The notes under the pieces are model-generated. The model ran no database searches. It was not told where the DNA came from and was given only the letters and a program-made list of their open reading frames with translations. 64,000 nucleotides of DNA from positions 1,498,947 to 1,562,946 of the forward strand of contig JANAVB010009599.1 in NCBI GenBank assembly GCA_029216955.1. The letters run 5' to 3'. Positions 23,253 to 35,994 of the stretch are shown piece by piece (positions within the stretch are counted from its first letter, which is position 1; every line of letters starts with the position of its first letter). The translations under genes were made by a program, and so were the position numbers. This DNA comes from Iris pallida. Taxonomy: Eukaryota > Streptophyta > Magnoliopsida > Asparagales > Iridaceae.

Positions 23253-23987
23253 TTTTCGAACTTTATGATTTTCGAAAGTTCGAAATTACTTTCAATTCAA
23301 AGTGGGAATAAGTCTTGACACGCTGGCACGAGTTTGTTATTTCCTCGATATCAGTACATATCTCTAGGGATTCTGTATTTGAAAACGGCTGCCGTTTGGG
23401 CTTCTCTTTCTTTTATAAATAGGCCTTTAAGAACTTAATTCCTTTCTTTACTTTTGCCTTCGTCTTCGAGAGAGAGAATCCAGAGCTCAAGCCTTCTTCT
23501 TGTGTATGATGTTTTTGTAGAAAATATGTTCAGAGGTAAATAATACATGACATATTTCAATAGAATAAAATATACAAATGAATTTTGTAATTTCATCAGA
23601 TGATATTAAACCAAAAATTTTAGTTTAATACTGATTAGAGAAAACAGAATTCAGATATAAAGATATCTTTGAACTCAATTTTCCATGATCTTTGGACTCG
23701 GAAATCAAAAGACTAGATATCATTTTCATAGAATAGAAAATATGATACTGAGATAGAAAATTCAGAGGTAATATGGACGTGATTTTCTATATGAGATCTT
23801 TATTAAATCCACTGGGGATCTAATAAGACAGAATATCAAATTCTCTGGGAAGATGATATGTGGTAGAATATCAATTTCCGCTGGGGATAACGATATCGGG
23901 ACGACTTTTGTGGGGAAGAATAAACTCTGATTTTATATTTGCTGGGGAATAATCACAGCAGATGAAAATATCATATATTAACGAGAT
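23253..23987. other. Gypsy A 3' noncoding region, with antisense TATA box
   Basis: No plant mobile domain gene is present, unlike element C. TATAAATAGG (23414-23423) on the plus strand sits at the position where element C has its antisense promoter, followed by a CT-rich leader. Repeats of TTCAGAGGTAA occur further in. Confidence 0.6.
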
Positions 23988-25220
23988 TTATACATAATAT
24001 TTCTTTAAGAATTTGCCGTTGATAGGCATCATCGTGACTTTACCATCCATAGAGGTAAGCTGATATGCTCCGTTTGAGAAGACTTTGTTTACGACGAATG
24101 GGCCTTCCCATTTCGCGTCGAACTTGCCTTTGCTCATATGTGTCATAGTCATCGGACGTTTGACGGTAAGAACAAGTTCCCCTTTCCGATATGCTATGAC
24201 TTTCACCTTCCGGTTAAATGCTTTTGAAATTCGGGCCTGATACAGCTCGATATTTTGTTGAGCGTACAATCGCTTTTCGTCTAGAGCTTCTAGCTCTTGA
24301 AGTCGAAGATGATCATTGTTCTCCGTTGTAAGTTTATTGGAGATTACGATTCTCAGAGAAGGAATATGGATCTCGAGGGGAAGGACAGCTTCACACCCGT
24401 ATACCAAAGAGAAAGGCGTACACCCGGTCGCATTGCAAACTGTGGTGCGGTAGGCCCATAAACATTCACCAAGCTTCTCGCTCCAGTTGCGTTTATTAGA
24501 AGAAACGAACTTTTTCAGGAGTTTGATGATGGTTTTATTGAAAGCTTCTGCCAATCCATTAGCTGCTGGATTATATGCTGTAGAAGCTAGGTTATTGATT
24601 CGATGGTCGTCGCAGAATCGAGTAAATTTTTGACTGACGAACTGTGGTCCATTATCATGGATAATACGCCGAGGAACACCAAATCGATAGATGACATGAT
24701 GCTTGACGAAGTTGATGACGTTGGAAGTTTTGACTTCGGATAGCGGGATTGCTTCAGCCTATTTGGAAAAGTAGTCGGTTATTGCTAGAATAAACCGGTG
24801 TCCTTTTGATGACGGTGGATTGATGGGACCAATGATGTCCATGCCCCAGGCCTCGAAGGACCATGATGTCGTTGTCGGGTGTAAGAACTCTTAAGGTTGA
24901 TGGATAAAGTCTGCATAGATTTAACAGGCTTTACATTTTCGGGCATATTGAATGGCGTCAGCCACCATCGTGGGACAATAATAACCCATACGTCGGATGC
25001 GATCTTGAAGTTTAGGACCTGGTTGATAGGCTCCGCAGACACCATCATGTGCTTCACGGATAATCCGTTGTGCTTCCTCACCAGTGATGGATCGTAGGAG
25101 AAGACCGTCATAGGCCCGACGATATAGTCTCTTTGTCGTATGATTATAATAGAATCTGAGAGATCGACGCCGGATAGATGCTGCTTCGTTCGGATTAACG
25201 GGAAGTATGTCATACAATAT
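23988..25220 (-). pseudogene. Gypsy A integrase
   Basis: The zinc-binding N-terminus reads EAHDGVCG...CKACQI (about 25060-24900). The core appears in shifted frames: MDIIGPI, DNGPQFVSQ and NPAANGLAEAFNKT, which keep the DDE pattern. The C-terminal part (23988-24554) has ECLWAYRTT, RKGELVLTVKRP and KWEGPFVV...MPINGKFLKKYYV, ending TAA at 23988. A frameshift near 24900 and stops in the core near 24770 disable it. Confidence 0.88.
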
Positions 25221-25241
25221 AAAGTCTAGAAATGGACGTCT

Positions 25242-27165
25242 CTAGTCTTCGGTCATGGCTTCTGTTTTGTTGGAAAAGATGTATTCCATATTAGAATCGG
25301 AAGAAGACGAGGATGCTCTGTCAAACCCTAATCCAGTGTTAAGGTTAAATTTATCTGGGTTGAGAGAATTTTTGTCTGGGTCATGGGGAAAACCCAAAGC
25401 CAAATTATTCTCGACGTAGAATAGCTCCCGGTTATAAACCACTATCAATTGTTGATGTCTGACCGGTATGGCTAGCATAGCGGCAAGATTAGCCAAAGCA
25501 TCGGCTTCTGTATTACAGGCTCGTCGAACGTGTTCAATAAAGAAACCTTCAAAGGAAGAGGCCATAGAGAGTGCTGCTCGGTAATAAGGTATCAAATCCT
25601 GATAACGGACTTCGTATGTACCTCTGATTTGATTGACGATAAGTTTGGAGTCTCCATAAACTTCTAAATACTGAATATCCAGATGTTTAGCAAGTTGAAG
25701 ACCGATGAGTAACGCATTGTATTCGGCTACATTGTTTGAACACGATTGATCCAGAGAATAAGCCCTCTGAATAGTCAGCCCTTCCGGGGATACAAGAATA
25801 ATCCCGACTTCGATGACAATATCGCCATTGGGACCCATTCTAGATGCTCCATCAAAGAATAGACGCCAGGTAGGAGTTTCTTCAAAAACCTGATTTGAAT
25901 CCATAACTTCATCTGGAATCTCATCGTATAATTTAGAATCCTCTGGAACTGCATGAGCTGCCAGAAAATCAGCAAGAGCCTGTCCTTTAACTGACTTTTG
26001 AGGAATATAATGCATGTCATATTGAGCTAACAAGATTCCCCAATTTGCCAGTCTGGAGTTGAGAATACCGGGTTTCTTCATCATAATCATGATGGGATTC
26101 ACTCTGGAAATGACATGAATCGTTTGACCGATGATGTAATATCGCGTCTTCTGAACGGCAAATATTAATGCTAGGCATTCTTTTTCAATTGGAGAATAAC
26201 GCGGTTCAGCACCTGTCATTGTGCGACTGAGGTAATAAATAGCCTGTTCATGGCCATCTTTGTTTTTCTGGGCGAGCAATGCATCGAGAGAATGATCCAT
26301 GGCTCGAACATATAGAAGGAATGGTATTCCCAAGACGGGAGGTACCAAAACCGGAGGGTTCATGAGGTACTGTTTGATGTCGTCAAATGCTTTTTGACAT
26401 TCTTCGTTCCAGACGAAGGACACACCTTTCTTCAGAAGTTTGTTGAACGGTCTGCAGCGTCCTGATAAGTTAGAGACGAATCTCCTGATATAAGCAATTC
26501 TTCCTTGAAATCCTCGTAGCTCTTTTAAGGTGCGTAGAGGACGCATCTCTTGGATGGCTTTGATCTTCTCGAGATCCACGTGTATACTTTTAGCGGTAAT
26601 AACGAAGCCGAGAAATTTACCACTAGAGACGCCCAGGAAGGACTTAGTAGGGTTCAACTTAAGTTGATGTTGACGCATTAAATCAAAGATAGTCTTCAAA
26701 TCTTGGATATGATCCTCCTTTTGTCGACTCTTGACTGCAATATCATCAACGTAGCATTCGACTATTTTCCGGAGATGTTCGTGGAATATAGTGCTCATTG
26801 CTCACTGATACGTTGCTCCTACATTTTTGAGACCAAACGGCATCACTGTGTAACAGTATGTACCGTTCGACATTCTGAAGGAAGTATGTCTCTCATCGTC
26901 TGGAAACATTTTGATTTGGTTGTACCCCGAATACCCATCCATAAATGACATTCGTTCGAAACCACACGTGTTATCGATCATGACGTCGGTGATTGGAAGA
27001 GGAAACTCGTCCTTAGGACAAGCCGTATTGAGATCGCGAAAGTCTAACAGACTCGGATCTTGCCAGTCTTTTTGAGAACATGAACAATGTTAGCCACCCA
27101 CTCAGGATGTTGTTCCTCTCGGATAAATTCGGAAGCCATAAGCTTGTTGACTTCAGCTTCAATTG
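25242..27165 (-). pseudogene. Gypsy A reverse transcriptase, RNase H and archaeal-type RNase H
   Basis: RT motifs on minus: EWVANIVHVLKKTGKIRVC, then a one-base deletion near 27046 relative to copy B, GYNQIKM, MPFGLKN, a TGA in the YQ*AMS motif near 26805 where B has Arg, and the catalytic CYVDDIAVKS (about 26755). RNase H reads LYVRAMDHSLDALLAQ and AIYYLSRTMTGAEPRYSPIEKE. The second, archaeal-type RNase H reads LFFDGASRMGPNGD, NNVAEYNALLIGL, GDSKLIVNQ and ACNTEADALANLA. Dual RNase H marks the Tat lineage. Confidence 0.9.
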
Positions 27166-29424
27166 CATCCATAATGTCTGGACGAAATCGTCGCTGTTGT
27201 TGTCTGACCGGTTTAGCATTTGGCATGAGATTAAGTTTGTGTGTTGCGATCTTCGGATCTAGCCCTGGAATATCCTCATAGCTCCAGGCAAATACATCGA
27301 TGTAATCATGAATAAGCTTGATCATGTCTTGCTTATCTGTTTCTGAAAGACTTTTGCTGATGAATATTGGCTTGGGGGATCCCTCCTCACCAACATCAAT
27401 TTGGATCAATTTATCTTCAGTAGGAGGTTCTCTTTGCTCGAACCTGAATTCCCATTGGTTGTCTAATCTTTGAGCCCATTGTTCCGATTCGGATGATATT
27501 TCAAAATTATTTTCATATTCATCATTTTCTTGCGGACCGTTGGCGGAGACCATATTAGCGGATAGAGTAGAACGATGAAAATCGCCAATACTTGTGTCGG
27601 AATCCCAAGAAAAGGAATCGAAAGAATCAGATCGTTCGTCTCCGTCGGATTCTGGATCCTCATGGACTGTGTTGATGAAGGGGGTTGGAGTAATGTAACC
27701 CAATCCGCTTTTTGTCCTTCCGTATTTTAAGGGAGGAATTCGAACAGGCATTCTTCTTCCTTTTCCACTACTGAGGCCGGTTCTGAAGTTATAGCCCATG
27801 TTCTTGATGATGTTTTTGGACTGCTGACTGTAGCGACGTAGTTGTAACTTTCCAGTATCATCATTTTTGTCGTCGTCTTCCAGATTAGGAGGATTCTGGG
27901 GCCCCTTGCAGAAGAATATTGGAGCTTCTCCTGACTTTCTAATAGGAACAAGGAAGTATGAATTTTGTACAGACTCTAATGATACTTCTGTATGAAGAGT
28001 TTGAACAACTCCTATAATTAGTGGCTCTAAGCTATCTAGCAAATGTAAATAACTTTGTACATGATTACAAACATCAATATACTGTAAAGGAGATGCTTTA
28101 TTAATATCAGATGTTGTATTTACAGAAGAAGGTTGAGCCTTGGTAGATTTAGTAAAATTAATGACTAAAGGGGGAGAAAAAGAGCAAGCAGAAGTTTTGT
28201 TTCGATTAAGGTCGATAACAAAAGGCTCAAAAAAGGTGAGCTCCCTTGAAGAGGATCGTCGATAAGTAGTGCGTCCACTGACTGGAATGACTAGAGTATC
28301 TGGTCTAGCCTGAGAAGATGGTGAGAGGGTGGTACGTCCACTGACAGGGATTATCAGCGAACTTTGTAGAGCTTGGGAAGGCAATGAAGTGGTACATCCA
28401 TTGACAGTAATTATCAGTGGGCTTTCTTCAGATGATTTAGTAGACCGCGGATGAGTGATACGCCTTTTTACAGGAATAACAAAGGTGTCAACTTTCGATG
28501 TCTCATCATCATCCATAGCTTGTAAGACTTTTGAATACTCATCTTTGTACATGCGAGAGTCACTGTAGTAAGCCTCGACTCCTCTGAAAGGATTAATGTT
28601 CGCGACTTTCTTTTGAACTTCTCCCTTTTCATCAATGTATTTGAAGCACTGGTGAAGAGTGGAGGGAACGATATTGTGTTCATGGAGAAAAGGTCTTCCC
28701 AAGAGCAAGTTGTAAGATCCAACTAACTCGATCACGTAGAATGTGATACTCGCCCGAAAATTGCCTATTTGTATTTTTAGGCGAATTTTCCCCAGAGGTT
28801 CGCTCTTGCCTTGATTGAACCCTAAAATGGTAGTGACTGTCTTGACTAGATGATGAACTGGAATCTGTAAGGCATCCAAGAGACTCTTAGGTATAATACT
28901 TAGAGCTGATCTTGGATCAATTAGAATACGGTCGACCTTTATCGTGTCAATGTACCAAGTGATGTAGAGAGGCCGATCATGACGATTGTCCTCTAGAAGC
29001 ATATCGTCTTGGGTAAAAGTGATGTTCGGAATGATTTCCAAGACACTGTTGCAATGTAGGCTAGTCACCGGCTCTGCTTTCGGCTTCTTCAGATGAGTCA
29101 GGCAAGAGTCTGCTTGCAGTAGAGCTTCACTTAACGTTTCCCGAGTTTCCTTGGATAAACGTAAAAGTTCGAAGATGGACAACCTGGCTGGAGTGTTAGC
29201 AAGTTGAGCCAGAATGTCAAAATTATATGGCTTCTGCAATCCGGAAGAAAGAGACTTCTTGATTGGTTTGTCGAAGCGGGCAGGTTGCTTCCCTTTGTCG
29301 GCTGTTGTCGGTTTAGAGGGAATCGTCTCAGCAGGAGCATTTGAAGGTCCTTCGTTAGAGATGGGTGCTGGAGCTGCAACCGGAGGGACATCAGGAGTTT
29401 CCTCAGGAGCTTCAGCGTAATCTT
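27166..29424 (-). pseudogene. Gypsy A protease, G-patch-like segment and linker
   Basis: The minus frame ending at 27044 is open for about 730 codons. The N-terminal part has YNFDILAQLANTPARLSIFELL. The aspartic protease site reads ILIDPRSAL where element C has ILVDPGSAL, so the Gly after the catalytic Asp motif is Arg here. YNLLLGRPFLHEHNIVPSTLHQCFKY follows. The linker to RT has three PVSGRTT-type repeats and a G-patch-like NMGYNFRTGLSSGKGRR (about 27780). Ogre-like elements have a long spliced linker here; I see no certain splice sites. Confidence 0.82.
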
Positions 29425-31743
29425 TCAGATATGTTTTTCCTGACCGGGTTCCGGCGAGAGCTTCGACTCAGGCTCAGGTTCAGAGTCTACCGAAACCATG
29501 TTGCAATCCTTCATCTTGTTCTTGGTTTTTTGGTACTTGATGAGAGCTTCAGTCCAGAAATCGAGGCCAACACGGGATTGATTATGTCTCAAAGTGAGGG
29601 CTAGAGCTGCTCGGAGTCCTTTGTCGGAGCTTAAACCAGGAGCAGTGGCTAGATCATAACCCATCTTCGCCATTAATTTACGAGATTATGAACTATATAG
29701 ATGAAATGCAGGTTTGTATCTGTCTTTGGATCGAGGTACAGTTTTTACCTCTGTAGTGGGTGACTTTCCTGCTAGGATGAAAGTAGAGGTTAGAGAAAGA
29801 TTGCGTGTGATGCTAGAAGTCATATGGCATGACTTTGCCTTCCCAGGTTTCTTTTTAGACAGAGGAGCCTTCCGAGGATAAGAGGAAGACGTCTCGAACT
29901 CCGTCACTAAATCGGGGTGGATCCACATAATCTCTCCCTTTTTAGTGGTGACGGGAACAAGTCCTTCATTCTGGGCTGGTGGAATATTCACAACTTTAAG
30001 GGTTGCTTTGGGGATAGGGACAATCCCATTTTCCACCAATAATGGAGGGAAGTCACCGAACTGCATCGAAATCATATTTGTTGTGATTGTCTTGTCTTTA
30101 GGTGTTAGTGTCACAGCTCCTGATTTGATCATTTCTTGGATCTTTCCTTTTAATACGAAGCAAGACCGGATTGTATGACCCAGCATTCTGTGATATGGAC
30201 AGTATTTTGGATGATCCGTCTTGTTGGCTTCATCAGGCTTTTTGATATCTGGCAGTTGTATCTTGTTACCTTTAAGTAAACATTCGAAGATGCCTTGAAC
30301 ATCGTCGTCGTCGAAAGAGTATTCTTCCTTCGGCCGAGGAGGTCTCTGCTGTTGATTTGTTGGAGCTGGGGTAGCTTGGACAGACATTACCTCTTGATTG
30401 TTGCTCTGGAGATTGACTTCGAGAGTCTTTTTTCCTTTGCGATTGTTGGGTCGCGCACTATTGCTAGTACTTTGACTTGATTCTTTGGGAGTCATGTGTA
30501 CCCCCAGACCTTTGAAAGTCTTAGTACTGACTTCGGCAGCTTTGGCATTGACGATGAAGGAAGGCCAATCTTGGAACTGAGTGGATCCTGTCCACATGCT
30601 GATGATTGGTAAGAGGTTCGACTTGCAAGTGTCGATAGTGACGACATCGGGAGTTCTGAGAGGCATTTTTAGAGCTTCTCTTCTGAATCTTTCAATGAAG
30701 CTCTCAGTGCTTTCATTATTTTTCTGTTTGATTCGTATAAGGGCTGACATGGTCATGTCGTTAATGCCTTCATAGAATCATTCTAGAAACATCTGTTTGA
30801 ACCCGGCAAACAAAGTAATGCACCCATCAGGGAGACTTCGATACCATTCATAAGCGGTTCCTTTAAGACAACCAACAAATACCCGAGTGAGGAGGGCATC
30901 GCTCGGTTGCAGCTGATCAGTCATTACCTCAAAGTGATTGATGAACTGACTTGGGGAGGTGGTCCCATCAAAGAAAAAGATGGTCGGAGGCTTGTATTTT
31001 GGGTGGTACGATACATCCTTCCATTTTATGGGGTAAGGCCGCTTGATACCTAATCTTTGTAAGCCGTCCTTTTGCTTGAATGCTTCGAATTGAGACCGAA
31101 GATTCTTCAACTCTTCAGTGACCGCTCCGGAAGATTGCGGTGTCGTTGTTTGTTGGGCATAATTGGGAGGAGGGACTGCAGTATATGTACCACCCCCAGC
31201 TCCGGACTGACTTGGAGTGGGCTGTACATGAACATTAGACTGTACCCCCGGAATAGTAGAAGGTTCCAGGTTTGGGGCAACAGGAGTATTTAATACCACT
31301 GGTGGTACTGTTTGTTGAACTTACTGAGTTTGTTGCTGAGCTTGTATAAGAGTATGCATAGCAGTCAATGTATCTGCCATGGCTCGTAACTGTTGTTCCA
31401 AGGAAAAAATCCTTTGTTCATGAGCCTCAGTGCTAGTCGAAGGTTCATGATTGCCATCTACCATATAAGTGGTAATCATTCGAGGTATCGACGATGAAAC
31501 AGTCTGTTCCGAATCGTCGCTATGAGAGTCAGCATCTTTCCCGGGGCTATTCATGGGAGTTAATACTGGAAAATTGGACTCTCCTAGGAAGTCCTCCGCG
31601 GTCTCAGGATTATCACCTGGATGAGAAGAAGAAGAGACCCTGGTCGAAGCTCTGGTTCTGGATCTGGTGCCGAGGTAAACACCGTCTTCAGAATCTAACA
31701 TAGAATCAGATCGTATTCTACCCCCAGTATTTCTGGAGGTCAT
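29425..31743 (-). pseudogene. Gypsy A gag
   Basis: MTSRNTGGRIRSD at 31743 opens the frame. The capsid-type retrotransposon Gag domain covers YPIKWKDVSYHPKYKPPTI to GCITLFAGFKQMFLE (about 31050-30790) and continues FIERFRREALKMPL. A knuckle-like YCPYHRMLGHTIRSC lies near 30190. A second G-patch-like KMGYDLATAPGLSSDKG lies near 29660. One frame runs throughout, interrupted by stops at 31321, 30778, 29686 and 29425. At 30778 element C has an Arg codon, so this is a CGA to TGA type change. Confidence 0.85.
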
Positions 31744-32934
31744 GTTGACGGAAGCATAAAGAGGTTCGTCTTCGTCTGGTATTGGTTCATGTTAAATCCG
31801 TTCGAAGACAGATCGTCTTTTCGGTGAACAACAACACTGGATCACGACCCGAGGTTGGAAGTTACAACAATGCTCTTCATGACGAATATGAGCAATGTTA
31901 GAGATAGATGGAGTGTTGATTCTCCGCTTGTTTTGCAGATGTTCTCGGAGATCTGCGGAAACAGACTGGGAAGTGTTTGAAGATGGTCTCTGTGTAGAAA
32001 CTTGTCTTTTATTCTTCTGTCTTTTTGGTTCTTGAATGTATAATGACCGATTGATCTGAATGATATAGTTCTTAGCATATTATGTATCAGGGTCCATTAT
32101 ACTTGTCCCAGTTTGATAAGGCTTCTTTATGCCTTTGGTATCAGTCCTGGATACTTGCAATTTGCCTTTCTCGGATCAGAAAATTTTGAGAGAAGGAAGA
32201 TGGACATTATTCCGACTGGGAGTCGGTAATAATCCATCTTTAGAGGAAGTAGCCGAAAGGCATTTTCCTTTGTTTGATCTAATAAGAGTACTAGTCAAAT
32301 TAACCACAGGGGTAAAAACCATAGGAGCAGAGGAGTTGACTAAAGAGTCGTTCTCCTTGGTTGGCACAAGATGTACAAGTTGTAGGGGAATCTTCAGAGA
32401 ATTCTTGTTATACGCTGCCATTTGACTAGCGTATGGTTGGTCAATGATTGCCATACGCACAGAGTCATTGATGGCTAAAGAGCCGACTGCTGTCGTAGGA
32501 GTAGAAGAAGAAGAGACTTTGACATGTCCAGAGATGGGTTTCTTTGGACACACTGACTTGGCTAAAGAACCCATTTTGTCAGCGTTTGTCAGCGTGACTA
32601 GGAGAACCACTGTTGCTGTATTCAGAGAAGCCGAGGCGTGCTTCGCTGAGGTTGGAGACGTGTTCTTGTCAGCATGGGAAGTGATAGAAGCGTCTCGGGC
32701 CGCCGAAGAAGACTTAGGGACATAAACAGAACGTCCCTTCTTCTTGGCAGAGAGAAAAGCGGAGGAAGCCGTTCGGCCCTCCTTCGCCTTGAGCATTTCT
32801 TCGTAAGCAGATTGGTCGAATTGTACGACCATCATCTTCTTCGTCGAACCGATCGACGAAGTACCGCATTGAGTTGTTGCTGTCTCGTTATAGGAGACAG
32901 CTTTCCCCAGCAGAGTCGCCAATTTATTTTCCAT
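31744..32934 (-). pseudogene. Gypsy A 5' ORF (Ogre ORF1-like), open through the PBS
   Basis: The frame 32934-32176 begins MENKLATLLGKA, where the ATG is in the last bases of the LTR and the PBS is translated. It matches the 5' ORF of element C: both have NK(L/I)xxLLG, TTQ...S(I/V)G(S/T)T(K/Q)K and DQ(S/T)AYE(E/A)M. The rest is Ser/Ala/Thr-rich and low in complexity. From 32175 to 31744 only broken frames are seen. Ogre elements have an ORF1 of unknown role at this position. Confidence 0.65.
32904..32921 (-). promoter_or_regulatory. Gypsy A primer binding site, tRNA-Arg
   Basis: The sense strand TGGCGACTCTGCTGGGGA is complementary to a tRNA ending ...TCCCCAGCAGAGTCGCCA, that is tRNA-Arg, as used by Ogre-like Tat elements. 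Confidence 0.85.
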
Positions 32935-33480
32935 AAATAAATTTTATTTATTTATTGTGTTTCTCAGAAAATTACAACTGTAGGAATCTGATCTAGAAGA
33001 CGATCACTTTATCCCTTGGACGATGCGATGAAGAAGGCTCGGACCTCGAAGAACTTGGACAGCAACTGGACAATCTTTCTGTTCTCTCTGAATTGAATGT
33101 GGTGTCTGTTGATGGTGGAGAAACTCTCTTTTATAGAGTTCTGGATAACTGCTCTGGGCATACGCTCAGTCAGTTACTTGACGTGTGCATAACTGCAGGG
33201 ATGCGGGGCAAATTTTGGTGGAGACACGTTGGAGTACGGTTGAGAGTAGTGGAGTATATCCAGGAGAGATTGATGGCATGAATGCCATGTTGCATAACTT
33301 CTGAATGAGTGGGTAACCGGATGCATTTGCTTTGACACGCTGTCTTTTGGAGAAGTATGACTAGCATACGCTGTCTTGTTTGAAAAGGAGTTGTATGGAG
33401 TCCATACGCTGTCTTTTGGATACGTATGTCTTGCATACGCTGACTTGGATAGCAAGGAGTCATATGGAGTCTATACGCTC
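32925..33480 (-). repeat. Gypsy A 5' LTR, truncated
   Basis: It matches 22431-22982 (about 18 differences by eye, roughly 3%). It stops at ...CTATACGCTC, where the sequence jumps into RT sequence. The first quarter of U3 is missing. The terminal TG is mutated to TA at the PBS side. Confidence 0.88.
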
Positions 33481-33798
33481 CTGCATTTTTGAGACCAAAC
33501 GGCATCACTGCGTAACAGTATGTACCGATCGGCATTTTGAAGGAAGTATGTCTCTCGTCGTCTGGAAACATTTTGATTTGGTTGTATCCCGAATACCCAT
33601 CCATAAATGACATTCGTTCGAAACCACACATGTTATCGATCATGACGTCGGTGATTGGAAGAGGGAACTCGTCCTTAGGACAAGCCGCATTGAGATCGCG
33701 AAAGTCTATACAGACTCGGATCTTGCCAGTCTTTTTGAGAACATGAACAATGTTAGCCACCCACTCAGGATGTTGTTCCTCTCGGATAAATCCGGAAG
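33481..33798 (-). pseudogene. Gypsy B duplicated RT fragment
   Basis: It matches A at about 26817-27136 and the adjacent copy at about 33931-34244. It begins right after the LTR break at a shared GCTC and ends in GGATAAATCCGGAAG, where the copy restarts at the RT palm. It holds RT residues from IRVCIDFRDLNAACP to MPFGLKNAG in an open frame. Confidence 0.88.
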
Positions 33799-35994
33799 AT
33801 AGTCTTCAAATCTTGGATATGATCCTCCTTTTGTCGACTCTTGACTGCAATATCATCAACATAGCATTCGACTGTTTTCCTGAGATGTTCGCAGAATATA
33901 GTGCTCATTGCTCGCTGATACGTTGCTCCTGCATTTTTGAGACCAAACGGCATCACTGTGTAACAGTATGTACCGATCGGCGTTCTGAAGGAAGTATGTC
34001 TCTCGTCGTCTGGAAACATTTTGATTTGGTTGTATCCCGAATACCCATCCATAAATGACATTCGTTCGAAACCATACGTGTTATCGATCATGACGTCGGT
34101 GATTGGAAGAGGGAACTCGTCCTTAGGACAAGCCGCATTGAGATCGCGAAAGTCTATACAGACTCGGATCTTGCCAGTCTTTTTGAGAACAGGAACAATG
34201 TTAGCCACCCACTCAGGATGTTGTTCCTCTCGGATAAATTCGGAAGCCATAAGCTTGTTGACTTCAGCTTCAATTGTATCCATAATGTCTGGACAAAATC
34301 GTCGCTGTTGTTGTTTGACCGGTTTAGCATTCGGCATGATATTAAGTTTGTGTGTTGCGATCTTCGGATCTAGCCCTGGCATATCCTCATAGCTCCAGGC
34401 GAAGACATCGATGTAATCATGAATAAGCTTGATCATGTCTTGTTTATCTGTTTTTGAAAGACTTTCGCTGATGAATATTGGCTTGGGGGATCCCTCCTCA
34501 CCAACATCAATTTGGATCAATTTATCTTCAGTAGGAGGTTCTCTTTGCTCGAACCTGAATTCCCATTGGTTGTCTAATCTTTGAGCCCATTGTTCCGATT
34601 CGGGTGATATTTCAAAATCATCTTCATCTTCATCATTTTCTTGCGGACCGTTGGCGGAGACCATATTAGCGGATAGAGTAGAACGATGAAAATCGCCAAT
34701 ACTTGTGTCGGAATCCCAAGAAAAGGAATCGGAAGAATCAGATCGTTCGTCTCCGTCGAATTCTGGATCCTCATGGACTGTGTTGATGAAGGGGGTAGGA
34801 GTAATGTAACCCAATCCGCTTTTTGTCCTTCCGTATTTTAAGGGAGGAATTCGAACAGGCATTCTTCTTCCTTTTCCACTACTGAGGCCGGTTCTGAAGT
34901 TATAGCCCATGTTCTTGATGATATTTTTGGACTGCTGACTGTAGCGACGTAGTTGTAACTTTTCGGTATCATCGTTTTTGTCGTCGTCTTCCAGATTAGA
35001 AGGATTTTGGGGCCCCTTGCAGAAGAATATTGGAGCTTCTCCTGACTTTCTAATAGGAACAAGGAAGTATGAATTTTGTACAGACTCTAATGATACTTCT
35101 GTATGAAGAGTTTGAATAACTCCTATAGTTAGTGGCTCTAAGCTATCTAGCAAATGTAAATAACTTTGTACATGATTACAAACATCAATATACTGTAAAG
35201 GAGATGCTTTATTAATATCAGATCTTGTATTTACAGAAGAAGGCTGAGCCTTAGTAGATTTAGTCAAATTAATGACTAAAGGGGGAGAAGAAGAGCGAGC
35301 AGAAGTTTTGTTTCGATTAAGGTCGATAACAAAAGGCTCAGAAAAGGTGAGCTCCCTTGAAGAGGATCGTAGATAAGTAGTGCGTCCACTGACTGGAATG
35401 ACTAGAGTATCTGGTCTAGCCTGAGAAGATGGTGAGAGAGTGGTGCGTCCACTGACAGGGATTATCAGCGAACTTTGTGGAGCTTGGGAAGGCAATGAAG
35501 TGGTACATCCACTGACTGGAATTATCAGTGGGCTTTTTTCAGATGATTTAGTAGACCGCGGATGAGTGATACGCCCTTTTACAGGAATAACAAAGGTGTC
35601 AACTTTCGATGTCTCATCATCATCCATAGCTTGTAAGACTTTTGAATACTCATCTTTGTACATGCGAGAGTCACTGTAGTAAGCTTCGACTCCTCTGAAA
35701 GGATTAATGTCCGCGACTTCCTTTTGAACTTCTCCCTTTTCATCAATGTATTTGAAGCACTGGTGAAGAGTGGATGGGACGATATTGTGTTCATGGAGAA
35801 AAGGTCTTCCCAAGAGCAAGTTGTAAGATCCAACTAACTCGATCACGTAGAATGTGAAACTTGCCCGAAAATTGCCTATTTGTATTTTTAGGCAAATTTT
35901 CCCCAGAGGTTCGCTCTTGCCTTGATTGAACCCTAAAATGGTAGTGACTATCTTGACTAGATGATGAACTGGAATCCGTAAGGCATCCAAGAGA
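33799..35994 (-). pseudogene. Gypsy B protease-to-RT fragment
   Basis: It matches A 26690-28880. The frame is open on minus from about 35999 to 33765 and holds the second half of the protease (YNLLLGRPFL), the PVSGRTT repeats, the G-patch-like segment, RT to CYVDDIAVKS and then the junction. RT lacks the frameshift and stop found in A. It is cut inside the protease by the inversion at 35994. Confidence 0.9.
35984..35994. other. Inversion junction with 11-bp microhomology
   Basis: CATCCAAGAGA occurs in A's protease region (plus strand, about 28874-28884) and, in the other orientation, in A's RT region (about 26553-26563). Here one copy of the word joins the minus-strand B piece to the plus-strand B piece. 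Confidence 0.85.
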
